A DNA stretch of 64,000 bases from Tenacibaculum larymnensis. GTDB taxonomy: Bacteria; Bacteroidota; Bacteroidia; Flavobacteriales; Flavobacteriaceae. The position numbers and the translations under genes are program-made. The notes beneath the pieces are model-generated. The model did not search any database, had not been told where the DNA came from, and saw only the letters and a list, made by a program, of their open reading frames with translations. Shown one piece after another: positions 35,483 through 44,578 of the stretch (positions within the stretch are counted from its first letter, which is position 1; each line of letters opens with the position of its first letter). Location of the stretch: NCBI RefSeq assembly GCF_028829235.1, contig NZ_JAIWJY010000012.1, positions 1 to 64,000 of the forward strand, in the 5' to 3' direction.

Positions 35483-36613
35483 ATGCTACTACATATTACA
35501 AATGATTTTTCAGGGTCAAAAGTTTACAAAAGTTTAATGAAACAGCTTGATCAATTAGAACTTCCTCAAGCTATATATACAGCCGTAAGGAGAGAGGATT
35601 TAATAGGGAAAAATCATATAGATTTTAAACAAACAAGCTCAAGTATTATTTATCGTAATATTTTAAAAAAAACTGATAAACTTCGATACTTTCACAAGAT
35701 TAATAAAGTTACTGAAGATGTAGAAGCTTATGTAGATTTAACCAAAATAACGTTGATTCACGCACACACATGGTATAGTGATGGCGGCGTAGCTTATGAA
35801 CTATATAAAAAACATAATATTCCCTATATAATAACCGTAAGGAATACCGATTTAAATTTGTTTTATAAATATGGGTATCACTTACGTAAACGAGCAAAAA
35901 ATATTATTGAAAATGCCAGTAAGGTGTTTTTTATCTCTCCGAGTTATCATAAGCGTTTTTTTAATTTAAAACCCTTTGTAAACAAAAAAGTGCTTATTGA
36001 AAAAAGTGAGGTAATCCCTAATGGGATCGATGATTTTTGGATAAAAAATTATAAAGCTCCAAAGCAGAACCCCCAGAAACTACCCGTTGTTTTGTATATA
36101 GGTAAATTTGCTAAAGGAAAAAATGTGCTAAAATTAATAAATGCAATAACGATCCTTAATGCTATTGGTGTTCCTTGTCAATTAAACTTAGTAGGAGGGG
36201 GTGGAAGTGAAGAAAAAAAAATATTAGAAAAAGTTAAACGTAGTGAGTCTATTAACTTTCAGGGAAAGATTACCGATAAAAAATTACTTCAACAGCAGTT
36301 TACGAAAGCAGATATTTTTGCCATGCCTTCTAAAGGAGAAACCTTTGGATTAGTTTATATAGAGGCAATTTCTCAAGGCTTACCTATAATATACACACAA
36401 AAAGAAGGAATAGATGGGTATTATGAAAATATAGGAGTGGCAGTAGAGCCCAATAACGAGGAAAGTATAATAAATGCGGTTAAACAAATACTTGAAAATT
36501 ATAACCCGTTACAGAATTTAGAGGCAGAGATAACAGCTAATCATGATTGGTCTAATATTGCTAAAAAACATAAGGAAATATATGCTAATATTACAAAAAA
36601 TAATAAGAAATAA
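35483..36613 (+). CDS. Glycosyltransferase family 4
   Basis: Retaining GT-B glycosyltransferase. Motifs: HAHTWYSDGGVAYELYKK in the N-terminal domain, VIPNGIDDFWI at the hinge, VVLYIGKFAKGKNVLKLINA, and the donor-binding SKGETFGLVYIEAISQGLP with the EX7E pair near residue 295. 376 residues, complete. Stop and next start share a base. Donor and acceptor unknown. Confidence 0.9.
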   Translation: MLLHITNDFSGSKVYKSLMKQLDQLELPQAIYTAVRREDLIGKNHIDFKQTSSSIIYRNILKKTDKLRYFHKINKVTEDVEAYVDLTKITLIHAHTWYSDGGVAYELYKKHNIPYIITVRNTDLNLFYKYGYHLRKRAKNIIENASKVFFISPSYHKRFFNLKPFVNKKVLIEKSEVIPNGIDDFWIKNYKAPKQNPQKLPVVLYIGKFAKGKNVLKLINAITILNAIGVPCQLNLVGGGGSEEKKILEKVKRSESINFQGKITDKKLLQQQFTKADIFAMPSKGETFGLVYIEAISQGLPIIYTQKEGIDGYYENIGVAVEPNNEESIINAVKQILENYNPLQNLEAEITANHDWSNIAKKHKEIYANITKNNKK

Positions 36614-37809
36614 TGCACATTTTATATATACACCAATATTTTAAAATACCAAGTGAGCCAGGAGGGACGCGTTCATACTGGGTAGCAAAACGCTTTATAG
36701 AAGAAGGGCATAAGGTAACGATGCTTACAACCTCTTCTAGTATTCAGGAAAAAATTGTGCATAAAACAATTGATGGCGTCGAGGTAATCTATCTAAAAGT
36801 ACCCTATAATCAGAATATGTCTATCATGGCACGTGTAAAATCATTCGTCAATTTTATGATAAAATCGACACGTTTAGCATTAAAAGTAAAAAATGTCGAT
36901 TTAGCACTTGCTACTTCAACTCCTTTAACGGTAGGTTTTCCCGCCTTAGTATTAAAGAAGTTACGAAAAATTCCTTTTATTTTTGAAGTACGAGATTTAT
37001 GGCCAGAAGTACCCATCCAAATGGGAGGGCTAAATAACAAGCTGCTTCAAAAATTAGCAGTTAGTTTTGAAAAAAGTATTTACAAAAATGCCAAGCATAT
37101 TGTAGCTTTATCTCCAGGTATGGCAGCGGGGGTACTCAAATATGAACCTAAGGAAAAAGTTAGTATGATTCCTAATATGGCTAAAATAGATGCCTTTTGG
37201 CCAAGAGAGAAAAACGAACAATTGCAAACGGAGTTAGGGCTTCGAACAGACAGTTTTAAATTAATCCACTTCGGGGCATTGGGTATAGCTAATGGAGCAA
37301 TGAGCATAATAAGAGGAGCAGAGGAGCTAAAAGAAGATACCAGTATTGAATTTATTTTTATAGGTGGAGGTTCTACAGAAGAAGAATTAAAGAACTATTG
37401 TCAAAAACATCAATTAAAACAAGTACATTTTTTAGGAAGGTTTCCAATGGAAGAAACCTCAGAGATTGTTAACCTCTGTGATGTATCGATGGTTAGCTTT
37501 AAAGACTTACCAATACTCTATACCAATTCACCTAATAAACTATTTGATTCTCTATCAGCAGGTAAACCTATTATCGTAAATTCTGCGGGATGGACAAAAG
37601 ATATGGTGGAGAAGCATAATTGCGGATTTTATGTCAATCCTAATGTGGCACAAGAACTAGTTGATAAAATTTTGTTGTTAAAAAGAAATCCAGAAATAGT
37701 GAAAGAAATGGGACGAAAATCTCGAACTTTGGCTGAAACAGTTTATGATAAATCTATTTTATGTAAACAATTTGTGGAAACAGTTGAAAATACATATAAA
37801 AATCTTTAA
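36613..37809 (+). CDS. Glycosyltransferase family 4 (WbuB/WcaI-like)
   Basis: GT-B enzyme with the N-terminal signature MHILYIHQYFKIPSEPGGTR of the WbuB/WcaI group, EVRDLWPEVPIQMG near residue 125, and IPNMAKIDAFWP at the hinge. 398 residues. Placed directly before the PglC-like initiating transferase, as WbuB-type genes commonly are, which suggests it adds the second sugar to the lipid-linked first sugar. The sugar cannot be assigned. Confidence 0.9.
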   Translation: MHILYIHQYFKIPSEPGGTRSYWVAKRFIEEGHKVTMLTTSSSIQEKIVHKTIDGVEVIYLKVPYNQNMSIMARVKSFVNFMIKSTRLALKVKNVDLALATSTPLTVGFPALVLKKLRKIPFIFEVRDLWPEVPIQMGGLNNKLLQKLAVSFEKSIYKNAKHIVALSPGMAAGVLKYEPKEKVSMIPNMAKIDAFWPREKNEQLQTELGLRTDSFKLIHFGALGIANGAMSIIRGAEELKEDTSIEFIFIGGGSTEEELKNYCQKHQLKQVHFLGRFPMEETSEIVNLCDVSMVSFKDLPILYTNSPNKLFDSLSAGKPIIVNSAGWTKDMVEKHNCGFYVNPNVAQELVDKILLLKRNPEIVKEMGRKSRTLAETVYDKSILCKQFVETVENTYKNL

Positions 37810-37812
37810 GTT

Positions 37813-38418
37813 ATGTATAAAAACTATATCAAACGTATCTTAGATTTTATTGTAGCTTTTTTAGGATTACTGATTTTAAGTCCTATTTTTTTTATAGTTA
37901 CTATTGGACTATTTTTAGCAAATCAAGGAAAACCATTTTTCTTTCAAAAACGTCCAGGAAAAAATCAAAAGATTTTTAAAATCATCAAGTTTAAATCAAT
38001 GAATGATAAAACAGATGAAAATGGAAACCTTTTGCCTGATGCAGACCGCTTAACAAAAATGGGAAGCTTTGTTCGTAAAACATCTTTAGATGAGATTCCA
38101 CAACTACTAAATGTGTTAAGAGGAGACATGTCGATTATTGGCCCTAGACCATTAAGAACTTATTATTTACCTTTGTATAGTAAGGAGCAAAAAAACAGGC
38201 ATAATGTTCGTCCAGGAATTACGGGATGGGCTCAAGTAAATGGTAGAAATGCAATTTCATGGACTAAAAAGTTTGAATTGGATGTGTACTATGTTAATAA
38301 CATTAGCTTTGGTCTAGATTTAAAAATATTTTTTCTTACTGTTAAAAAGGTTTTTGTAAGAGAAGGAATTAATCAAGAAGGTAAAGTGACTGTGGATAAG
38401 TTTAATGGTACTAATTAG
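37813..38418 (+). CDS. Initiating phosphoglycosyltransferase (PglC-like)
   Basis: Small monotopic enzyme that moves a phospho-sugar from a UDP-sugar to undecaprenyl phosphate, starting the repeat unit. One N-terminal re-entrant hydrophobic helix (about residues 10-33), then the bacterial sugar transferase core: [40 protein letters not shown] with the Asp-Glu pair, IIGPRPLR, and [14 protein letters not shown]. At 201 residues it is the PglC size class, without the extra helices of WcaJ/WbaP. The pglD- and pglE-like genes next to it suggest UDP-diacetylbacillosamine or a related 4-amino sugar as donor. Confidence 0.92.
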   Translation: MYKNYIKRILDFIVAFLGLLILSPIFFIVTIGLFLANQGKPFFFQKRPGKNQKIFKIIKFKSMNDKTDENGNLLPDADRLTKMGSFVRKTSLDEIPQLLNVLRGDMSIIGPRPLRTYYLPLYSKEQKNRHNVRPGITGWAQVNGRNAISWTKKFELDVYYVNNISFGLDLKIFFLTVKKVFVREGINQEGKVTVDKFNGTN

Positions 38419-38422
38419 AGGT

Positions 38423-39049
38423 ATGGAAAATTGTATAATAGTTGGGGCTGGTACGTATGGGGAAGTATATGCTGAGTACTTAAAAGAAGAATATAATATA
38501 TTAGGTTTTATAGACGACAACCCTAACATAGTCAAAAATAAAGGGCTTAATGTTTTGGGAGACTTTAACTTCCTGTTGAACAACATAGAGAGATCAACTA
38601 ATGTATTTATCCCTATAGGAAATAATGAAGTCCGTTATAATCTTTTAAATAAAGTAATTAAAGCCGGGTTTAAAACACCTAGTTTTATTCATAGAAACAC
38701 CAATATACATGCTTCAGTAGAAATTGGAAAGTGTGTTTATATTTTATCAGGCGTGAATATTATGCCTTTAACTAAACTTAAAGATTTTGTGTTAATAAGT
38801 ATGGGGGTTAATATCGCTCATCATGCAGTCATTGATGAAGGCTGTTTTATTTCTCAAGGTTCTAATATAGGAGCTTCGGTTTATATGGAAAAAAAAGTCT
38901 TTTGCGGAATAGCTTCAACAATTATGACAGGAGTAAAAAATGTAGGAGAGAACTCTTTAATAGGGGCTGGAGCAGTTATAATCAGAGATGTGCCTGATAA
39001 CGCTGTAGTTGTAGGAAACCCTGGAAAAGTGATAAAATACAATAAATAA
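38423..39049 (+). CDS. PglD-like sugar O/N-acyltransferase (left-handed beta helix)
   Basis: Acetylates the 4-amino group of a UDP-amino-sugar. I start at ATG 38423 (MENCIIVGAGTYGEVYAEYL), 4 bases after the previous stop; an ATG at 38405 lies inside that gene. Residues 1-85 form the small Rossmann-like PglD N-domain (GFIDDNP), and 90-208 the hexapeptide-repeat domain with GVNIAHHAVIDEGCFISQGS (catalytic-type His) and GENSLIGAGAVIIRDVPDNA. 208 residues, usual length. pglE-like follows after 3 bases. Confidence 0.9.
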   Translation: MENCIIVGAGTYGEVYAEYLKEEYNILGFIDDNPNIVKNKGLNVLGDFNFLLNNIERSTNVFIPIGNNEVRYNLLNKVIKAGFKTPSFIHRNTNIHASVEIGKCVYILSGVNIMPLTKLKDFVLISMGVNIAHHAVIDEGCFISQGSNIGASVYMEKKVFCGIASTIMTGVKNVGENSLIGAGAVIIRDVPDNAVVVGNPGKVIKYNK

Positions 39050-39052
39050 GTT

Positions 39053-40189
39053 ATGTTAGAAAAAATATGGTTATCCTCTCCACACATGGGAGGTAGCGAA
39101 CAAAAATATGTACAAGAAGCTTTTGACACCAATTGGGTAGCTCCATTAGGACCCAATGTAAATGGTTTTGAACAAGATTTAGAAGGGTATGTTGGAGAAA
39201 ACTCAAAAGTAGCTTGTTTAGCTTCTGGTACTTCTGCTTTACATTTAGCCCTAATATTAGCTGGAGTAAGCAATGGAGATGAGGTGTTGTGTCAAAGTAT
39301 GACCTTTTCCGCTTCTGCAAACCCAATAACGTACCAAGGGGCTATTCCTGTCTTTGTAGATAGTGAAGAAGAAACTTGGAATATGTGTCCAAAAGCGTTA
39401 GAGGAAGCTATCAAAGAAGGTATGGCTAAGGGGAAAAAACCAAAAGCAATCATAGTGGTACATTTATATGGGATGCCTGCTAAAATGGATGAAATTGTAG
39501 CGATTTCTAAAAAATACGGTATAACCTTAATAGAAGATGCGGCGGAAGCATTAGGTTCAACCTACAAAGGACAAAAATGTGGTACGTTTGGTGATTTCGG
39601 AATTTTATCATTTAACGGAAATAAAATAATCACAACTTCTGGTGGAGGTGCTCTGGTATGTAAGAATGAAGAAGATAAACAAAAAGTCATTTTTTTAGCA
39701 ACCCAAGCACGTGATAATACCCCTCATTACCAACATTCACACATAGGATATAACTATCGTATGAGTAATATTGTGGCAGGTATAGGTCGTGGTCAAATGG
39801 AGGTGTTAGATAAACACATTGGTTTTAGAAGAGCTAATAATCAGTTTTATCAAGAAGTATTCAAAAATGTAGATGGAATAAGAGTTTTAACAGAACCAAC
39901 ATCAGAATATTTCTCTAATCACTGGTTAAGTGCTGTAGTTATAGAGGAAAGTATAACGGGTTTTTCAAGAGAAGAGCTACGTTTAGCTTTAGAAAAAGAG
40001 AATATTGAATCTCGTCCCTTATGGAAACCAATGCATTTACAACCTGTTTTTAAAGATTGCAAATATTACGGAGCTAACATCTCAGAAAAATTGTTTGAAG
40101 AAGGATTATGTTTACCATCAGGTTCCAATCTCATAGACGAAGATAGAGTACGAATAAAAGGAGCGATTCAAAAACTAATAAACTTATAA
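39053..40189 (+). CDS. UDP-4-keto sugar aminotransferase (PglE-like, DegT/DnrJ/EryC1/StrS)
   Basis: PLP enzyme expected to aminate UDP-4-keto-6-deoxy-GlcNAc. N-terminal WLSSPHMGGSEQKYVQEAF and AFDTNWVAPLGPN are the PglE group hallmark; LASGTSALHLALILAGV binds PLP phosphate; active-site lysine 191 is in SFNGNKIITTSGGG. 378 residues, complete. With PglD- and PglC-like genes upstream, and the PglF/WbpM-type 4,6-dehydratase at 51880-53784, a full UDP-diNAcBac branch is present in the window though split in two places. Confidence 0.9.
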   Translation: MLEKIWLSSPHMGGSEQKYVQEAFDTNWVAPLGPNVNGFEQDLEGYVGENSKVACLASGTSALHLALILAGVSNGDEVLCQSMTFSASANPITYQGAIPVFVDSEEETWNMCPKALEEAIKEGMAKGKKPKAIIVVHLYGMPAKMDEIVAISKKYGITLIEDAAEALGSTYKGQKCGTFGDFGILSFNGNKIITTSGGGALVCKNEEDKQKVIFLATQARDNTPHYQHSHIGYNYRMSNIVAGIGRGQMEVLDKHIGFRRANNQFYQEVFKNVDGIRVLTEPTSEYFSNHWLSAVVIEESITGFSREELRLALEKENIESRPLWKPMHLQPVFKDCKYYGANISEKLFEEGLCLPSGSNLIDEDRVRIKGAIQKLINL

Positions 40190-40255
40190 TTCTGAATTCA
40201 GGTTTTCCTGAGCCTTAATTTTTCAATACATTAGTATAATATCAAAAAAGCTATC

Positions 40256-40810
40256 ATGATTTTTAAACAAACAGATATTCCTGAAGTTGTAGTTATTGAG
40301 CCCAAGGTTTTTGGAGATCAAAGAGGGTATTTTTTTGAATCTTTTAATCAAAAAGAGTTTGAAGAAAATATTGGACGAATAAATTTTGTTCAGGATAACG
40401 AATCCAAATCAGTTTTTGGAGCATTACGAGGATTACATTTTCAGAAGCCTCCATTTGCACAAGCTAAGTTAGTGAGATGTATTCAGGGTAAGATATTAGA
40501 TATTACGGTTGATATTCGAAAGAACTCACCTACTTATGGGGGATGTTTTTCAGTAGAGTTATCCGAAGAAAATAAAAAACAATTATTTATACCGAGGGGA
40601 TTTGCACATGGATTTGTAACTTTATCTAAAGAAGCTATTTTTGCATATAAAGTGGATAATTGGTATGCACCAGAATACGACTCTGGAATTATTTGGAATG
40701 ATCCTACTTTGAATATTGATTGGAAAATTAATTCAGAAGAGGTAATACTTTCTCCAAAAGACCAACAACTTTTAACTTTTAAAGAGCTAGAAACTCCATT
40801 TATTTATTAG
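40256..40810 (+). CDS. rfbC: dTDP-4-dehydrorhamnose 3,5-epimerase
   Basis: Epimerises dTDP-4-keto-6-deoxyglucose at C3 and C5. Cupin fold: VFGDQRGYFFESFNQKEF near residue 19, the catalytic-region GALRGLHFQKPPFAQAKLVR with the active His, DITVDIRKNSPTYG, and FIPRGFAHGFVTLS. The 184 residues are typical. It stands 15 kb from rfbAB, separated by 66 bases from the pglE-like gene, and is followed by the dead tail of another rfbB. rfbD, needed for rhamnose, is not in the window. Confidence 0.94.
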   Translation: MIFKQTDIPEVVVIEPKVFGDQRGYFFESFNQKEFEENIGRINFVQDNESKSVFGALRGLHFQKPPFAQAKLVRCIQGKILDITVDIRKNSPTYGGCFSVELSEENKKQLFIPRGFAHGFVTLSKEAIFAYKVDNWYAPEYDSGIIWNDPTLNIDWKINSEEVILSPKDQQLLTFKELETPFIY

Positions 40811-40845
40811 TAGCTTTGAAAAGTTTATATAGTAAATTTTTATGA

Positions 40846-41052
40846 GGAACATATGTAACTAATAGAGTTAGACATGATTATAGGTATGCTATAGATTCAT
40901 CAAAACTCAAAAATGAATTAGGCTGGGAACCGTCTTTACAATTCGAGGAAGGAATAGAAAAAACAGTAAAATGATATTTGGAAAATAATGAATGGATTGA
41001 CCATATAACAAGTGGAGAGTACCAAAAATATTATAAAGAAATGTATGAATAA
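40846..41052 (+). pseudogene. 3' remnant of a second rfbB (dTDP-glucose 4,6-dehydratase)
   Basis: Reading from 40846 in one frame gives 69 codons that match the last part of the intact RfbB at 25033-26079 codon for codon without gaps: RHDYRYAIDSSKLKNELGWE against [29 protein letters not shown] against [26 protein letters not shown] against [21 protein letters not shown] at 40972-40974 replaces the TGG (Trp) codon. The rest of the gene (about 80 percent) is absent, and the frame is closed upstream by TGA at 40843. The DNA is clearly divergent from the intact copy, so this is the tail of a different rfbB allele rather than a fresh duplication. Confidence 0.9.
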
Positions 41053-41053
41053 T

Positions 41054-41086
41054 AAAAAAGCCAAAACTTTTAGTTTTGGCTTTTTT
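41054..41086. terminator. Bidirectional terminator between the polysaccharide locus and the LysM gene
   Basis: Arms AAAAAAGCCAAAAC (41054-41067) and GTTTTGGCTTTTTT (41073-41086) are perfect complements around TTTTA. T-runs exist in both directions, so it can end both the plus-strand locus and the minus-strand LysM gene. It begins just after the stop codon of the rfbB remnant, which suggests it was originally the terminator of that gene. Confidence 0.88.
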
Positions 41087-41104
41087 ATTATATTAGATTA
41101 AGGT

Positions 41105-42940
41105 TTACCTAAGTCTACTTAAGCTTAAATCATTATTGTATTTAACAATAAATAATCCTTGATTTCCGCTACTTCCAAACATTTTTTTATGGTAGTCAAA
41201 TTTATTTTCAACACGTAAAGAAACTCCTTTTTTAAAGGTTTCTGTAAGCTCATTTCCTGAAGCCAAACGCATTAAAACATCATATGTAATATCAAACCCT
41301 TTAATAGCATAGTCTGAAGGAATAGTATTATTTTTTTGTAAATATTTGTTATTGAAATCTTTCGTTTCTAAGGCGTCTTCGTCTGAATAAGTGTTAGAAA
41401 CGTAAGTAAAATTGATGCTGGAAAGCTTATTATTATCAATCTTATCATAAGCGTTACCTTTGCTAGTAGCAAATACTTGAACTTTAGTTTCATCAGGTAA
41501 GCTAATCATACTATTTAAAGCATCAGCAACAACTACATTATCTTCTGAAGCAAAGATTACCCAGTTATGTCTTTTAGAAGACATCTTACTTGTAAAACGC
41601 TCTCTTTTTATATAACCTTTTTCTGGTTTTAAAACATGTATATTATTAATACTATCATGTTTTTTTAGTTCAGAAATAATTTTAGAAACCCTCGTGTTCG
41701 TTTCTTTTTGATTATCACTAACAATAAAAATTTCTTGATCTTTATAGCTGTCTTTTAAATAAGAAGCTAAATAACTCACATAATTATCTTTTTCAGGTGA
41801 AGTTTTAACTAATTTAGAAGAAGAGAATTTACTTTGTTTACTAGAGTAATGAGGAAAAACTACAGGTGCATTTACATCGCGAGCAACAACTTCAGCTTTA
41901 TCAGAGTAAAAAGGACCAATAACTACATCAGTATTTTCTAGTTTTTTGTCTTTTAATATAGTTGCTATATTTTTTCCTCTGTTTCCTGTATCGAAAACAT
42001 TAACTTTTACTTGTACTCCTTGCTTTTTAATAGAGTCAATAGCTATCTCTGCTCCAAGATAAAAGTCAGTAACCATATTTGCTAATTGGTTTCCTTCAAA
42101 AATATCTTTACTTGATTGAGAGTTATACTCGTCAGCTTTAAATGGAAGTAAAATAGCAAGGTTTATAGAAGTATCTGTTTGAACAGAATCTTTATAAAAA
42201 GTATAATTCTCTTTTTTACTTACTTCTTCAATAGGTTTAATTTTTAATAATTGACCTATTGATAATTTATTATCAACTAAACCTGGATATTCAGGGTTTA
42301 AACGTAATAAATCTTCTTTGGATACATTGTAGAAACGAGTTAAACTATACATAGTTTCTTTACTCTTTACAGTATGTGTTAAGAACTTTTCTAAAACTTT
42401 TTCTTTATCAATAGTAATAGTTTTCTTAACTTCCTTAACCTTTAATACCTGACCTATACTTAAATTATTACCTTGAATATTAGTGTATTCAGGATTAAAT
42501 TTAATTAAGTCATCTTTGGTAATACCGTATTGTTTTGTAATACGATACACAGTTTCTCCTTTTTTAACTTCGTGAGTCTCATATTCAACAATTGTTTGTT
42601 TAAAAACAGTATCATCTTCATTAGTTTCAGGAGTTGTATCCTCAACATCATTAGTATCAGTAGTATCTACAGTTTCTTCTTCAGGAGAAGAAGTAGTAGA
42701 TGAAGAAGTATTCTTTTTAATTTTAGGATTAGGTATTACAATTACCGTGTTAGCATCTGGACGTCTTCCAACATCTGGATTTAAACGTAATAAATCTTTT
42801 GTTTTCATGTCCAAGCGATCTGCAACGTCTCGCATCGTTTCTCCTTCTTGGATTTTGTAAGATACGTAACGCTTTTGCTGCCCGCATGAAACGGTAATAG
42901 TTAAAATACAAACTAATAGTAAAAACTGTAATTTCTTCAT
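41105..42940 (-). CDS. LysM lipoprotein with periplasmic-binding (type 1) domain
   Basis: Likely a cell-envelope lipoprotein that binds peptidoglycan. Lipobox with Cys19 after a signal peptide (LQFLLLVCILTITVSC). Three LysM repeats: YKIQEGETMRDVADRLDM (about residue 27), HEVKKGETVYRITKQYGI (about 128) and HTVKSKETMYSLTRFYNV (about 190). Between the first and second is a Ser/Thr/Glu/Asp-rich linker. Residues from about 258 to the end resemble a type 1 periplasmic-binding fold (NLAILLPF, VIGPFYSDKAEVVARDVNAP), as in LpoA-like and branched-chain amino-acid binding proteins. 611 residues. It lies 31 bases after guaA and probably shares its transcript. Confidence 0.85.
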   Translation of the reverse strand: MKKLQFLLLVCILTITVSCGQQKRYVSYKIQEGETMRDVADRLDMKTKDLLRLNPDVGRRPDANTVIVIPNPKIKKNTSSSTTSSPEEETVDTTDTNDVEDTTPETNEDDTVFKQTIVEYETHEVKKGETVYRITKQYGITKDDLIKFNPEYTNIQGNNLSIGQVLKVKEVKKTITIDKEKVLEKFLTHTVKSKETMYSLTRFYNVSKEDLLRLNPEYPGLVDNKLSIGQLLKIKPIEEVSKKENYTFYKDSVQTDTSINLAILLPFKADEYNSQSSKDIFEGNQLANMVTDFYLGAEIAIDSIKKQGVQVKVNVFDTGNRGKNIATILKDKKLENTDVVIGPFYSDKAEVVARDVNAPVVFPHYSSKQSKFSSSKLVKTSPEKDNYVSYLASYLKDSYKDQEIFIVSDNQKETNTRVSKIISELKKHDSINNIHVLKPEKGYIKRERFTSKMSSKRHNWVIFASEDNVVVADALNSMISLPDETKVQVFATSKGNAYDKIDNNKLSSINFTYVSNTYSDEDALETKDFNNKYLQKNNTIPSDYAIKGFDITYDVLMRLASGNELTETFKKGVSLRVENKFDYHKKMFGSSGNQGLFIVKYNNDLSLSRLR

Positions 42941-42971
42941 CTACTCTTTTTTTGAAATTAATAATGGATTT

Positions 42972-44507
42972 TTATTCCCATTCAATTGTTGCTGGTGGTT
43001 TAGAGCTAATATCATATACAACTCTATTTACACCTTTTACATTATTTATTATTTTATTTGATGTTTTTTGTAAAAACTCATAAGGTAAATTAACCCAATC
43101 TGCTGTCATACCATCTGTACTTTCTACAGCTCTTAAAGCAACTACTTTTTCGTAGGTTCTTTCATCTCCCATAACACCAACAGAGTTTACTGGTAATAAA
43201 ATAGCACCTGCTTGCCATACTTTATCGTACAATCCGCTTTCTTTTAACCCGTTAATGAATACAGCATCTACCTCTTGCAAAATACGAACTTTTTCAGCGG
43301 TAATATCACCCAAGATTCTGATAGCTAAACCAGGTCCTGGAAATGGATGACGACCTAATAATTCTTTATCAATTCCCATAGAAGCACCAACTCTACGTAC
43401 TTCATCTTTAAAAATCATACGTAAAGGCTCAACAACTTTCAATTTCATAAAATCAGGTAAACCGCCTACATTATGATGACTTTTAATAGTAGCTGAAGGA
43501 CCTCCATTAACTGAAACTGATTCAATTACATCGGGATAAATTGTTCCCTGTGCTAGCCATTTGGCATCTTCTATTTGGTGTGCTTCATCATCAAAAACAT
43601 CAATAAAAACCTTACCAATAGCTTTACGTTTTGCTTCTGGGTCACTTAATCCAGCTAGTTCATCCAAAAAACGTGCCGAAGCATCGACCCCTTTAACGTT
43701 TAACCCCATACCTTCGTATTGTTTTAATACGTCGGTAAACTCATTTTTACGTAACAATCCGTTGTTTACGAAAATACAGTGCAAATTACTTCCAATAGCT
43801 TTGTGTAGTAAAACTGCAGCTACGGTAGAATCTACTCCTCCAGATAAACCTAAAACAACTTTGTCATTACCTATCTTAGCTTTTAATTCAGCTACAGTTT
43901 CGTCAACAAATGAATCTGGTGTCCATGTTTGAGCTACCCCAGCTATATTAACTAAAAAGTTTTGTAATAATTGTTTACCATCTGTAGAATGATATACTTC
44001 TGGGTGAAATTGGATCGCATAAGTAGTCTCTCCATCAATCTTGTATGCTGCATTTTGTACATCATGAGTACTTGCTAATAATGTTCCTCCAGTAGGTAAC
44101 TCTTTAATTGTGTCTGAATGACTCATCCAAACTTGACTTCCTTCAGAAATATCTTTAAAGAATTCTTCTCCTTCTTTAATAAAAGATAAGTTAGCTCTAC
44201 CGTACTCACGAGTATTAGAAGGAGCTACTAAACCACCTGAAAAATGAGCTAAATATTGAGCTCCATAGCATACAGCTAATAAAGGTTTTTTACCTCTAAT
44301 CTCAGATAAATCAGGATGTGGAGCTTCTTCTGAACGAACTGAAGATGGGCTTCCTGAAAGGATTACAGCTTTAAAATCGTTTAAATTTTGTGGTATTTTG
44401 TTGTAAGGGTGAATTTCACAATAAATATTTAATTCTCTTACACGGCGCGCAATTAACTGTGTGTATTGCGATCCGAAATCTAATATAAGTACGTTGTGTT
44501 GTTGCAT
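42972..44507 (-). CDS. guaA: GMP synthase (glutamine-hydrolysing)
   Basis: Makes GMP from XMP, ATP and glutamine. GATase class I domain at the N-terminus: [34 protein letters not shown] with the catalytic Cys, and FHPEVYHS. The PP-loop ATP pyrophosphatase domain has [17 protein letters not shown], and the dimerisation domain ends in [10 protein letters not shown] start at ATG 44507 ([12 protein letters not shown], 511 residues); a TTG six bases upstream is in frame but lies in the -7 box. The promoter's position implies little or no 5' leader. Confidence 0.97.
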   Translation of the reverse strand: MQQHNVLILDFGSQYTQLIARRVRELNIYCEIHPYNKIPQNLNDFKAVILSGSPSSVRSEEAPHPDLSEIRGKKPLLAVCYGAQYLAHFSGGLVAPSNTREYGRANLSFIKEGEEFFKDISEGSQVWMSHSDTIKELPTGGTLLASTHDVQNAAYKIDGETTYAIQFHPEVYHSTDGKQLLQNFLVNIAGVAQTWTPDSFVDETVAELKAKIGNDKVVLGLSGGVDSTVAAVLLHKAIGSNLHCIFVNNGLLRKNEFTDVLKQYEGMGLNVKGVDASARFLDELAGLSDPEAKRKAIGKVFIDVFDDEAHQIEDAKWLAQGTIYPDVIESVSVNGGPSATIKSHHNVGGLPDFMKLKVVEPLRMIFKDEVRRVGASMGIDKELLGRHPFPGPGLAIRILGDITAEKVRILQEVDAVFINGLKESGLYDKVWQAGAILLPVNSVGVMGDERTYEKVVALRAVESTDGMTADWVNLPYEFLQKTSNKIINNVKGVNRVVYDISSKPPATIEWE

Positions 44508-44510
44508 GCG

Positions 44511-44518
44511 CAAAAATA
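44511..44518 (-). promoter_or_regulatory. Candidate -7 box at the guaA start codon
   Basis: On the minus strand TATTTTTG (44518-44511) matches TAnnTTTG and ends three bases before the guaA ATG. A transcript starting the usual few bases downstream would begin at or near the ATG. No clear TTG at -33. Confidence 0.4.
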
Positions 44519-44578
44519 GTACTTAGATTTTATATTTGCGAGAATATTTAGTAAGAAATTAAAGAGTTTTTTAAACTA

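Noticed and set aside
38405-38422. Upstream in-frame start for the PglD-like gene
   Set aside because: It overlaps the end of the PglC-like gene and adds six residues before the normal MENCIIVGAG start.
38881-39326. Two overlapping minus-strand open frames opposite the PglD- and PglE-like genes
   Set aside because: Both are shadows of strongly conserved plus-strand genes and overlap each other.
40972-40974. TGA read as tryptophan in the rfbB remnant
   Set aside because: Other genes in the window use TGG for Trp and end at TGA normally, and the front of this gene is missing, so it is a nonsense change in a dead gene, not recoding.
15130-41052. Transposase, integrase or insertion sequence in the polysaccharide locus
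   Set aside because: I looked for transposase-like proteins and terminal inverted repeats and found none; the remnants present are sugar-metabolism genes.
43561-43932. Open frame opposite guaA
   Set aside because: It is antisense to the conserved PP-loop and ATPase region of guaA and has no recognisable motif.
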